7,766 nt of DNA from a bacterium (GTDB lineage Bacteria > Chlamydiota > Chlamydiia > Chlamydiales > SM23-39). This document shows positions 1 through 5,774 of this stretch, piece after piece (within the stretch, counting starts at the first letter, position 1; every line of letters starts with the position of its first letter). The DNA is taken from positions 1-7,766 of the forward strand of contig JAKAFF010000058.1 in NCBI GenBank assembly GCA_021818045.1, written 5' to 3'. The position numbers were made by a program, and so were the translations under genes. Under the pieces are notes generated by a model. That model was not told the DNA's origin. It worked only from the letters and a program-made list of their open reading frames with translations, and ran no database searches.

Positions 1-767
1 GTATCATCTTCAAACTCTTCAAGAATCAATTCATAAGGCTTATTTAAAATATTCGTCAGCACATTCAAACGGCCCCGATGCGCCATGCCAATCAAAAACT
101 CCTCAATGCCTAAATTGGCGCCGTAGTCGATGATTTCAGCCAAAATGGGAATTAAGGTCTCTGCCCCCTCCAGCGAAAACCGCGTCTGCCCCATGTATTT
201 CGTATGCAAAAACGTCTCAAACACCTCCGATTTATTCATCGATTCGAGGAGGAGATGCTTTTCTTGTGTTTCTAGATGGATATTGAGTTGCGGCTCGATC
301 TGATCTTGCACCCATTTTTCTAAATCGGGCCGACCCAGATCCATGTATTCAAAGCCAATCGGCCCGCAATAAATGGCCTCCAAAGACTGAATGAGCTCCC
401 GTAACGACGCCTCAGGCTTTCCACAAAAACCCATCGTCGGAAAAGAGAGATCCAATTCGGAAGAAAAAAAGCCCAAAGCCTCGAGATTGAGCGCGGAAGC
501 GGACGGTTTTTCCTCAATCAACGGATTAAACTGGGCTTGCAAATGCCCAAACCGCCTGTATGCTAAGACTAAATCAGCAATCCGCAAATGGGATGCATCG
601 GCACCTTGCACAGCACCCTGTTGATAAAGGAGCGCTCCAAAATCGATCCCCTCAAAAAAATGGCGCCAAGAAGGATCGACACTTTCTGGGTTTTGCTGAT
701 AACGGGCATATAGCTCTTCGATCAAAGCCATATTCGCAAGCGATGCGTGACTGGGCAACTCGGCCAT
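1..767 (-). CDS. sucA: 2-oxoglutarate dehydrogenase E1 component, N-terminal part (cut by window edge)
   Basis: This is the thiamine-diphosphate-dependent decarboxylase of the 2-oxoglutarate dehydrogenase complex, a cytosolic TCA-cycle enzyme that passes succinyl groups to the lipoyl arm of SucB. The frame is open from the ATG at 767 to base 1 and gives 255 residues of a protein normally about 900 long; the remainder lies outside the window. Family landmarks are visible in order: an N-terminal helix ending in DPSWRHFF (31-38), which resembles the E1o segment thought to dock onto the complex; CGPIGFEYM (134-142); a TKYMGQTRFSLEGAETLIP block (189-207); and GMAHRGRLNVL (227-237), whose His-230 matches a conserved active-site histidine. 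The start is fixed by a very strong Shine-Dalgarno sequence just upstream. It is divergent from the CT053-like gene. Identification is firm from residue similarity; only the C-terminal part is unseen. Confidence 0.95.
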   Translation of the reverse strand, partial: MAELPSHASLANMALIEELYARYQQNPESVDPSWRHFFEGIDFGALLYQQGAVQGADASHLRIADLVLAYRRFGHLQAQFNPLIEEKPSASALNLEALGFFSSELDLSFPTMGFCGKPEASLRELIQSLEAIYCGPIGFEYMDLGRPDLEKWVQDQIEPQLNIHLETQEKHLLLESMNKSEVFETFLHTKYMGQTRFSLEGAETLIPILAEIIDYGANLGIEEFLIGMAHRGRLNVLTNILNKPYELILEEFEDD

Positions 768-771
768 GATT

Positions 772-780
772 CCTCCCTCC
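772..780 (-). promoter_or_regulatory. Strong ribosome binding site of sucA
   Basis: Read on the minus strand this is GGAGGGAGG, a double Shine-Dalgarno core lying four bases (AATC) before the ATG at 767. It fixes the sucA start, and it is the strongest such site in the window; most other genes here have weaker ones. Confidence 0.85.
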
Positions 781-963
781 CTTTAAGTAGCACACCTCAG
801 ATATCCTGTGCATTAAAAAAACTTGCGCAAAATAGTGTTTTTGAAGTAAAAATCCACATCAGACCCGTTTTTTCTAACGCGTTGCCACTTCGAGTAAAAA
901 AATAATTTTACACGCATGGCAGAAGGTACAAGGGTCTTATACATAAAGTTCGGGAATCCAGAA
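781..963. promoter_or_regulatory. Divergent control region between sucA and the CT053-like gene
   Basis: About 180 AT-rich bases separate the two divergent starts, so promoters for both directions should lie here. On the plus strand, TTGCCA at 882-887 followed 15 bases later by TAATTT (903-908) is a weak candidate that would begin transcription near 915. Another is TTGCGC at 823-828 with TAAAAA at 847-852. On the minus strand a TTTAAT box around 810-816 is possible but has no clear -35 partner. None is close to consensus, so the assignment is to the region rather than to particular boxes. No open frame or hairpin of note was seen. Confidence 0.35.
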
Positions 964-1434
964 ATGAACATCAAAAGTGAAAGACTAAAAAAACTCGAAA
1001 CAGAACTCGATGATCTCGAGCGATGGATGAACCTCGGCCTTGTCCCCAAAAAGGATATCGACAAGCACAAAGAGGAGATCCGCTCGCTTAAGACAAAGAT
1101 CGATGAAGAAAAAGAGCGCCTCCGTTTTATGAAAGAAAGCGGAGATGCGGAAGAGTATGTCACTCCAAAAAAATCTCAAGCGCGGCAAGCCTACGCCGAA
1201 CCGCACACGCTGCCAGACATGGATATGGGCGATAACATGACAGATGCCGGCCTAGACATGGAGACAGAAGCTTACGATATGGAGACCATTTCGGAAGAGG
1301 AGACGGAAGGCGCTGGCGGCACAGAGGAAGGAGAATCCACACTTCTTGAAGAAGAGGATGACGAGGACCCATTTTCTGATCGCAATCGATGGAAGCGCGG
1401 CATCCTAGAAGATCCCGATGCAGACAGCTGGTGA
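964..1434 (+). CDS. Small coiled-coil/acidic-tail protein, CT053-like
   Basis: The function is unknown. It sits where C. trachomatis carries CT053, between sucA and hemW, and that position is the main clue to identity. Residues 1-60 are charged and heptad-like, predicting a helical coiled coil (start SERLKKLETELDDLERW; later IRSLKTKIDEEKERLRFM). A Gln/Ala/Pro-containing hinge follows. The C-terminal third is very acidic, with methionine-aspartate repeats (DMDMGDNM, DMETEAYDMET) and a run of Glu/Asp before a basic RNRWKRG patch and the end at DADSW. There is no signal peptide or membrane segment, so it is likely cytosolic or exported without a cleaved signal. The ATG at 964 is preferred over the in-frame ATG at 916, because the homology-like coiled coil starts there and the best promoter candidate would start RNA near 915; neither ATG has a good ribosome binding site. 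The last 17 bases overlap hemW, suggesting co-transcription. Confidence 0.75.
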   Translation: MNIKSERLKKLETELDDLERWMNLGLVPKKDIDKHKEEIRSLKTKIDEEKERLRFMKESGDAEEYVTPKKSQARQAYAEPHTLPDMDMGDNMTDAGLDMETEAYDMETISEEETEGAGGTEEGESTLLEEEDDEDPFSDRNRWKRGILEDPDADSW

Positions 1435-2515
1435 GCCCTGCTCGATCTACTTTCACATCCCCTTTTGCACAAAAAAGTGCCCCTATTGCCACTTTTATGT
1501 AATCCCCAATCGATCGCTTTACCACCCACAGCTTTTAGAGGCGCTCCACTTAGAATGGGAGCGCCAATCCCACCTGCTGGAAAATAAAGCCATCACCTCG
1601 ATTTACTTTGGAGGGGGCACGCCCATTTTATTCGACGGCATCAAAGATCTTCTCGAATGGATTCCGCGAGAAAATGACTGTGAAATTACGGTCGAGGCCA
1701 ACCCAGAAGACGCTTCTGACAGCACATTTTTCAAACTACGCGAATGGGGCGTCAACCGCTTAAGCATCGGTGTCCAGTCATTAGATGATCGCTCTTTACA
1801 AACTTTAGAACGGATCCACTGCGCTGAAAAAGCCAAGCAAGCCATCCACAATGCCCACAAGGCAGGCTTTCAAAATATTTCTATCGATTTGATGTACGAT
1901 CTTCCCGACCAATCGGAAGAAGGGTGGCGCTATACCCTAGATTCCCTAGATGACCTACCCATTCAGCACATCTCTTTATACAATTTAGTGATCGAACCCC
2001 ATACCAGTTTTTATAAAAGACAAATCCAACCCTGTGGCGGCATTAAAAGCCTTAGATTATTAGATGCCGCATTAAAAAAATTTGAAAAGAGCGGCTTTAC
2101 TCGCTACGAAATCTCCGCTTTTGCAAAAGTTGACCGCCAATCGCGCCACAACATCGGTTATTGGACAGCACGCCCTTTCCTCGGCTTTGGACCTTCTGCA
2201 TACAGCTACTGGAATGGGGAGCGATTTCGCAATATCGCAAACTTGCATCGCTATGCACGCGCCCTAAAAGAGGGCCAATCTCCCATAGACTTCACAGAAA
2301 CGCTTTCTTATCCAGCAAATGTCAAAGAACTGCTTGCCGTACAGCTGCGCCTCATAGAGGGAGTCGATATACGCACCTTTGCGCTGCCCGAAAGCACCAT
2401 GCAAGCACTGACCAAACTCCAAGGGCAAGGCCTCCTCGAACACAGTGCTCACCAATGGCGCCTGACCACACAAGGCACCTATTTCTACGATACTGTAGCA
2501 ACAGAAATTATTTAA
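1418..2515 (+). CDS. hemW: Radical SAM protein HemW (HemN-like heme chaperone)
   Basis: HemW is a radical SAM protein related to coproporphyrinogen III dehydrogenase HemN. Established work on the family supports heme binding and delivery rather than oxidase activity, so the frequent label oxygen-independent coproporphyrinogen III oxidase is doubtful here. The 365 residues match the usual length. The iron-sulfur ligands are C17, C21 and C24 in CTKKCPYCHF; the fourth cysteine of the HemN motif CxxxCxxCxC is replaced (H25-F26), as in HemW. GGGTP (65-69), EANPED (93-98), SIGVQSLDD (116-124), a DLMYDLPDQ block (157-165) and the HemW-type HNxxYW motif (HNIGYW, 244-249) follow in order. The C-terminal 90 residues fit the HemN C-terminal domain. 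The ATG lies inside the end of the upstream gene, which implies translational coupling; no other in-frame start is near. A membrane anchor is not visible. Confidence 0.93.
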   Translation: MQTAGEPCSIYFHIPFCTKKCPYCHFYVIPNRSLYHPQLLEALHLEWERQSHLLENKAITSIYFGGGTPILFDGIKDLLEWIPRENDCEITVEANPEDASDSTFFKLREWGVNRLSIGVQSLDDRSLQTLERIHCAEKAKQAIHNAHKAGFQNISIDLMYDLPDQSEEGWRYTLDSLDDLPIQHISLYNLVIEPHTSFYKRQIQPCGGIKSLRLLDAALKKFEKSGFTRYEISAFAKVDRQSRHNIGYWTARPFLGFGPSAYSYWNGERFRNIANLHRYARALKEGQSPIDFTETLSYPANVKELLAVQLRLIEGVDIRTFALPESTMQALTKLQGQGLLEHSAHQWRLTTQGTYFYDTVATEII

Positions 2516-2538
2516 TTGCTAACAGACATTTATTAACA

Positions 2539-2567
2539 TTGAACAACAAAAAAAATAATGCTATAAT
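2539..2567 (+). promoter_or_regulatory. Sigma-70-type promoter for the Inc-like gene
   Basis: TTGAAC at 2539-2544 (four of six matches to TTGACA) is followed after exactly 17 bases by a perfect TATAAT at 2562-2567. The spacer is A-rich. Transcription would begin near 2574, about 23 bases before the ATG at 2597. This is the best promoter in the window. It shows that the Inc-like gene has its own start signal rather than depending on hemW, and it rules out the TTG at 2570 as a start codon, because that would precede or touch the transcript end. Confidence 0.75.
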
Positions 2568-2596
2568 TTTTGCATAAAACAAAAAAATGGGTAATT

Positions 2597-3532
2597 ATGG
2601 GCCTTGTAAATGGATTGTCACAACAACCTTCCACTACCAATTCAAATGCAGCAACTATTGCACTGGCAACCCCAGCTACAGTTCAGCTAGAAGTAGGCAT
2701 TGAGAGAGTCCCAAATTATAGAAAAGAGCTCGTCCTTCTCACTGCCTCTGCCGCTGCAGGAACGATTGCAGGGCTCAGCGCCTCCCTCCCCATTACAGCA
2801 GGACTTGGCGCTGCCACCGTCTTAGCAGCCAGCTCGAAGGGCCAAAAATTGATTCAAAGATCTATCGAGTTCGTAAAAGAACATCGCAAAGAGCTTGCCA
2901 TTATCACCGCATCGGCCATTGCTGGGGGCATTCTAGGATACAACATTCGCTATGTAGCAGCCAGCCTCATGTCTCTATTCCCACAACCCGCTTCGCAAAA
3001 CGCAGACCATCCAATCTTGATGCTAGCACCCCCCCCTGCTTCGCAAAACGCAGACCATCCAGCAGCACGTCCTGCCCCCCCCCAAACTTCAACACTGGAT
3101 CAACCATGTCGAGCGCGCTCTTTTAATCCATTTGACCCATACTCAAAGCATATTACACCACAACATCCAACACCAACTGCGCCGCGTGCTAGTGACTCCT
3201 CAGTGCGTCCTTGTCCCCCTTGCGCTTCACAGCCACCCGCCGCACCCACACCACCACCCGCTGCACCCACACTGCCACCCGCCGCACCTTCACCGCTAGC
3301 GACTAATCAAACGCATCCGGACTCAAGAAAAATTTGCCCAACCTCTCCTCGTTATGATGAAGTTACAGAGCGATTACGCGCAAAATATCATTATCTCTTT
3401 GAAACGGCCTCTTACGCTACCAAATTTGGCGCTGCGTCAGGCGCTGCCTTCACCCTCATTACCCTCAAAATCGCGCGAACAATAGCTTGGGTTCGAGGAA
3501 ACCTTCCTCACAACGGATTGTTGGGAATATAG
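2597..3532 (+). CDS. Proline-rich, inclusion-membrane-like protein with duplicated hydrophobic modules
   Basis: I do not recognise a named family. Of the 311 residues, 1-40 are Ser/Thr/Asn/Ala-rich and polar. Residues 46-79 are a long hydrophobic, glycine/alanine-rich stretch with a break, and 100-128 form a second; paired stretches like these are the hallmark of chlamydial Inc proteins, which are type III-secreted into the inclusion membrane. The two modules are related: RKELVLLTASAAAGTIAG (42-59) and RKELAIITASAIAGGILG (97-114). Residues 129-235 are a proline-rich linker with PASQNADHP twice and a PPAAPTx heptad three times. A C-terminal helical part (252-311) holds a third hydrophobic segment near 277-299. 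Cysteines cluster as CPPC (206-209). The start is ATG 2597, downstream of the promoter; its ribosome binding site is weak. In C. trachomatis this slot holds secreted proteins CT049-CT051. The Inc or secreted role is inference; simple low-complexity membrane protein is the alternative. Confidence 0.7.
   Translation: MGLVNGLSQQPSTTNSNAATIALATPATVQLEVGIERVPNYRKELVLLTASAAAGTIAGLSASLPITAGLGAATVLAASSKGQKLIQRSIEFVKEHRKELAIITASAIAGGILGYNIRYVAASLMSLFPQPASQNADHPILMLAPPPASQNADHPAARPAPPQTSTLDQPCRARSFNPFDPYSKHITPQHPTPTAPRASDSSVRPCPPCASQPPAAPTPPPAAPTLPPAAPSPLATNQTHPDSRKICPTSPRYDEVTERLRAKYHYLFETASYATKFGAASGAAFTLITLKIARTIAWVRGNLPHNGLLGI
2990..3061 (+). repeat. 24-base direct repeat (two copies, 48 apart)
   Basis: The identical 24-base unit occupies 2990-3013 and 3038-3061. 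The 48-base period keeps the reading frame and yields PASQNADHP twice, separated by ILMLAPP. Perfect identity at the DNA level, including third codon positions, points to a recent duplication within the proline-rich linker of the Inc-like gene. Confidence 0.9.
3029..3036 (+). repeat. Poly-C tract, 8 bases
   Basis: Eight consecutive C residues encode the Pro run of the linker just before the second 24-base repeat copy. Homopolymers of this length are prone to slipped-strand changes; here the tract is in the in-frame state. Confidence 0.85.
3075..3083 (+). repeat. Poly-C tract, 9 bases
   Basis: Nine consecutive C residues follow the second 24-base repeat. Reading forward, one added C would bring a TAA into frame at 3124-3126, truncating the protein soon after the linker starts. 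Loss of one C would open a different frame running to a TAG at 3297-3299. Either change would remove the C-terminal helical part. Confidence 0.85.
3233..3295 (+). repeat. Three tandem 21-base repeats encoding a PPAAPTx heptad
   Basis: Units at 3233-3253, 3254-3274 and 3275-3295 all begin CCACCCGCYGCACC and differ at a few positions, mostly in the last third. They encode PPAAPTP, PPAAPTL and PPAAPSP. A multiple of three per unit means that copy-number change would lengthen or shorten the linker without breaking the frame. Confidence 0.9.
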
Positions 3533-3538
3533 AGGCAT

Positions 3539-3614
3539 TACCCATACACGCAAGTGATAAGGGTAGACAGCCTGTCCTCCGCCGATGATGGAACTTTTAA
3601 ACTAAAGACAGGCT
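3539..3614. terminator. Possible bidirectional terminator between convergent genes
   Basis: Between the Inc-like stop (3532) and the slyD stop (3630) there are two inverted repeats. TACCC near 3539-3543 pairs with GGGTA at 3561-3565 around an inner CAC-GCAA-GTG hairpin. AGCCTGTC (3569-3576) pairs perfectly with GACAGGCT (3607-3614) across a 30-base loop. Neither is followed by a proper T run in either direction, so intrinsic termination is uncertain; the position between convergent genes is the main support. Confidence 0.35.
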
Positions 3615-3629
3615 AATAGCGCATTTCTG

Positions 3630-4049
3630 TCAGAGCACATCCACCACCTTGACTTCAAAGCGCAAAGACTTGCCTGCAAGTGGATGATTGAAATCCAAGA
3701 TCGCCTTGTCGTCTTTGATTTCTTGAACGCGCACTGGATAAACCCCGCCCGATGGGTCTTGAATGCCCAATACCGCGCCAGCAAAACGGAAAGACTCTGG
3801 TACTAAAGTAAGCTCTACTTCCCGATATGCATCTGCGACCACATGGCCGTACGCTTGTTCGGGACTCAGCACGATCTGCTTTGCATCTCCCACCTTTAGT
3901 CCCAAAAGAGCTTCTTCCAAAGCGGGAAACACTTGATGCGATCCTAACACAAACTTAAGAGGCTCCTCTCCAATATTGCTATCGATTTGCGTCCCGTCCG
4001 ATAAAAAAACCGTATACTCTAAAGCAACCCGTTTTCCATGCTCAATCAT
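3630..4049 (-). CDS. slyD: FKBP-type peptidyl-prolyl cis-trans isomerase, SlyD-like
   Basis: This is a cytosolic proline isomerase and folding helper of the SlyD/FkpA-like FKBP group. Of the 139 residues, 1-68 form the first part of the FKBP fold (VALEYTVFLSDGTQIDS, then FPALEEALLGLKVGD, ending at AYG, 66-68). Residues 69-118 are the insert-in-flap chaperone domain with VELTLVPESF and a VYPVRVQEI strand. NHPLAGKSLRFEVKVVDV (121-138) closes the FKBP fold and is nearly diagnostic of SlyD. The histidine-rich, metal-binding tail of E. coli SlyD is missing; the protein stops right after the fold, so nickel delivery is unlikely. The ATG at 4049 is supported by AGGAGA on the minus strand at 4055-4060. 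It is transcribed away from hss, with a long palindrome directly upstream, which could lie in its 5' leader. Substrates cannot be told from sequence. Confidence 0.9.
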   Translation of the reverse strand: MIEHGKRVALEYTVFLSDGTQIDSNIGEEPLKFVLGSHQVFPALEEALLGLKVGDAKQIVLSPEQAYGHVVADAYREVELTLVPESFRFAGAVLGIQDPSGGVYPVRVQEIKDDKAILDFNHPLAGKSLRFEVKVVDVL

Positions 4050-4054
4050 GCGCT

Positions 4055-4060
4055 TCTCCT
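4055..4060 (-). promoter_or_regulatory. Ribosome binding site of slyD
   Basis: The minus strand reads AGGAGA, five bases before the ATG at 4049. Its outer edge touches the foot of the large palindrome, so folding of a leader RNA could affect access to it. Confidence 0.75.
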
Positions 4061-4223
4061 ATATACAAATGAGTTCAAAAGTTGGATTTTCGGCTGCGCC
4101 AAAGCGGCGCGATTTACCTATCGTAAGTGACCCTATATTTTTAATATTGGGTCACTTACGATAGGCGAATTCCACAAGCTTTCGCGTTGCTGAAAAACCA
4201 ACTTTTGCACTCATTGGTGTATA
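4060..4223. repeat. 164-base imperfect palindrome (long hairpin or MITE-like element)
   Basis: Almost the whole stretch is self-complementary around base 4141, with only a one-base offset. The core is perfect: 17 bases at 4117-4133 pair with 4149-4165. Inside it ATATT (4135-4139) pairs with AATAT (4143-4147) around a three-T loop. Outside, AAAGC (4101-4105) pairs with GCTTT (4178-4182), TTTTC near 4087-4091 with GAAAA, and TCAAAAGTTGG-like arms (4075-4085 and 4198-4208) with few mismatches. By eye roughly four fifths of positions pair. It has no open frame of its own. The outer ends carry TA/TATA on both sides, as a TA-targeting mobile element would leave, but TA is common and this is weak. 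It could be a defunct non-autonomous element, or a structured leader of slyD. Confidence 0.85.
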
Positions 4224-4275
4224 AGCCCTAAAATCCTCCTTATTTCAGCCCCCAATCTTCCCGTCAAGCAAAAAT

Positions 4276-4313
4276 GAACTTTATTTGTATATAAATTGGC
4301 CCTGCCCCATAAT
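4276..4313 (+). promoter_or_regulatory. Candidate promoter region of hss
   Basis: TTGTAT at 4285-4290 (three of six matches) stands 17 bases before CATAAT at 4308-4313 (five of six), which would start RNA near 4320. An alternative -10 is TATATA/TATAAA at 4288-4295, which has no good -35. The segment also contains GAACTTTATTTGTATATA (4276-4293), nearly the same as a minus-strand sequence next to slyD. Either promoter places the TTG at 4296 at or before the transcript end, arguing against that start. Confidence 0.4.
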
Positions 4314-4355
4314 ATTTATAGGAGCTCAATAAAAGCGGACGGGGATCAAGTTACC

Positions 4356-5774
4356 ATGACAGGTCACACAAAATACTTTCACTTCAAGCATCACCTTTTC
4401 ATGATCGGCTTTGGTTGCGTAGGTAGGGGGGTTTTGCCCTTAATCTTGCGCCATTTACACATCAAGCCAGAGCAAATCACGATTCTCACAGCTGAAGAGG
4501 GCGGGATGGCAGAGGCAAAAGAATACGGTGTGGAATTTCTGATCCAACCACTGACCCCCGACAATTATCGACATATCCTTGCGTCTAGAATGAATCGAGG
4601 CGACTTTGTCGTGAACGCATCAGTGAATGTATCGAGCCGCGATTTGGTCATGCTGTGTCAAGAAAAAGGGGCCAATTACATCGATACTTGCATAGAACCT
4701 TGGGCAGGAGGATACACCGATCCACAACTTTCCGTATCTGATCGCTCCAATTATGGATTGCGAGAACAGATCCTGCAACTGAGATCCCAATATCCTAAAG
4801 GACCTACCGCCGTTTTAGCTCATGGGGCCAATCCTGGCCTCGTGTCTCACTTCCTAAAACAAGCCCTTTTAAACATGGCAAAAGACACCCAAGTATCTAT
4901 AGCGCCGCCGCAGCAAAAACAAGATTGGGCGAAACTTGCGCAAACGTTAAATATCTGCGCAATCCACGTCTCAGAGCGCGATACGCAAGTGGCTCATACA
5001 GCTAAAGAACCTGGTGAGTTTGTCAATACATGGTCGATCGATGGTTTTTTTGGAGAGGGACTACAGCCCGCGGAACTCGGGTGGGGCACTCACGAAAAAG
5101 AACTTCCAGGAGATGGGCGCCGCCACAGCTTTGGATGCGATGCCGCCATCTACTTAAGCCGTCCTGGCTATATGACTCGCGTGCGCAGCTGGACCCCTCT
5201 TGAGGGCGCCTACCAAGGATTTCTCATCACCCATAACGAAGCAATTTCCATTGCCGATTTTTTGACAGTCACAGAAGGCGCAAAACCTCACTACCGTCCC
5301 ACTTGCCACTATGCATACCACCCTTGCGACGATGCCGTCCTTTCAGTTCATGAGCTCGGCGGCAAAAACGGACAACTCCAAACGCGCAAAAGACTCATGA
5401 TGGACGAGATCATCAAAGGCGCAGATGAATTAGGCGTTTTATTAATGGGCCATCCGAAAGGGGTCTATTGGTATGGGTCGCGCTTATCTATTGAAGAGGC
5501 GCGCAAGCTCGCTCCTTACAACAATGCCACATCCCTTCAGGTCACCTCCTCTGTACTCGCTGGCATGATCTGGATTTTAGAAAACCCGAATAGAGGGCTT
5601 GTCGAACCAGAAGATCTAGATTTCACGCGTGCTTTAGAGATCGCCCGCCCCTATTTGGGAGAGGTGATTGGAGTTTGGGGAGATTGGACCCCCTTACAAG
5701 GCAGATCGGTCCTCTTCGAAGAAGATGTAGACCGCTCCGATCCGTGGCAATTTAAAAACATCCGGGTGCATTAG
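4356..5774 (+). CDS. hss: Homospermidine synthase
   Basis: This NAD-dependent enzyme (EC 2.5.1.44) joins aminobutyl groups, from putrescine or spermidine, to give the polyamine homospermidine in the cytosol. The 472 residues match the bacterial family length of about 475. The Rossmann NAD loop is GFGCVGRG (18-25) inside FMIGFG. An AEEGG turn (46-50), NASVNVSSRDL (87-97), an IDTCIEPWAGGY segment (109-120) and HGANPGLVSHF (156-166) follow, all typical of homospermidine synthases within the saccharopine-dehydrogenase-like fold. Start choice: ATG 4356 gives the family N-terminus. The frame is open back to TTG 4296, but that codon overlaps the promoter candidate. The site before 4356 is poor (GGGG twelve bases away), while a better AGGAG at 4320-4324 is 31 bases off and faces no normal start codon. 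No putrescine-forming gene is nearby, so substrate may come from the host or elsewhere in the genome. It converges on the RsmI-like gene nine bases downstream. Confidence 0.93.
   Translation: MTGHTKYFHFKHHLFMIGFGCVGRGVLPLILRHLHIKPEQITILTAEEGGMAEAKEYGVEFLIQPLTPDNYRHILASRMNRGDFVVNASVNVSSRDLVMLCQEKGANYIDTCIEPWAGGYTDPQLSVSDRSNYGLREQILQLRSQYPKGPTAVLAHGANPGLVSHFLKQALLNMAKDTQVSIAPPQQKQDWAKLAQTLNICAIHVSERDTQVAHTAKEPGEFVNTWSIDGFFGEGLQPAELGWGTHEKELPGDGRRHSFGCDAAIYLSRPGYMTRVRSWTPLEGAYQGFLITHNEAISIADFLTVTEGAKPHYRPTCHYAYHPCDDAVLSVHELGGKNGQLQTRKRLMMDEIIKGADELGVLLMGHPKGVYWYGSRLSIEEARKLAPYNNATSLQVTSSVLAGMIWILENPNRGLVEPEDLDFTRALEIARPYLGEVIGVWGDWTPLQGRSVLFEEDVDRSDPWQFKNIRVH

Noticed and set aside
320..769. Short open frames on both strands within the first 770 bases
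   Set aside because: They are out-of-frame shadows of the sucA coding frame, which is open through to the window edge and has clear family motifs.
813..1529. Minus-strand open frames opposite the CT053-like gene and the start of hemW
   Set aside because: Their translations are Ser/Arg/Leu-rich low-complexity mirrors of the acidic Glu/Asp/Lys codons on the plus strand, with no ribosome binding site or recognisable domain.
2161..2577. Plus-strand open frame of 138 codons overlapping the end of hemW
   Set aside because: It lies in another frame of the well-supported hemW C-terminal domain and its translation is rich in Arg, His, Pro and Cys without any family pattern.
2570..2596. TTG at 2570 as start of the Inc-like protein
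   Set aside because: It overlaps the end of the -10 region and precedes the expected transcript start; ATG 2597 is the first usable codon.
3976..4164. Plus-strand 62-codon frame entering the palindrome
   Set aside because: It begins antisense to slyD and ends in the hairpin loop side; no ribosome binding site or similarity is apparent.
4060..4223. CRISPR array or simple rho-independent terminator as explanation of the palindrome
   Set aside because: There are no regularly spaced direct repeats for CRISPR, and the hairpin is far too long, lies upstream of two divergent genes and lacks a T run after the stem.
4296..4355. N-terminal extension of Hss from TTG 4296
   Set aside because: The extra 20 residues are outside the family N-terminus and the codon overlaps the promoter candidate.
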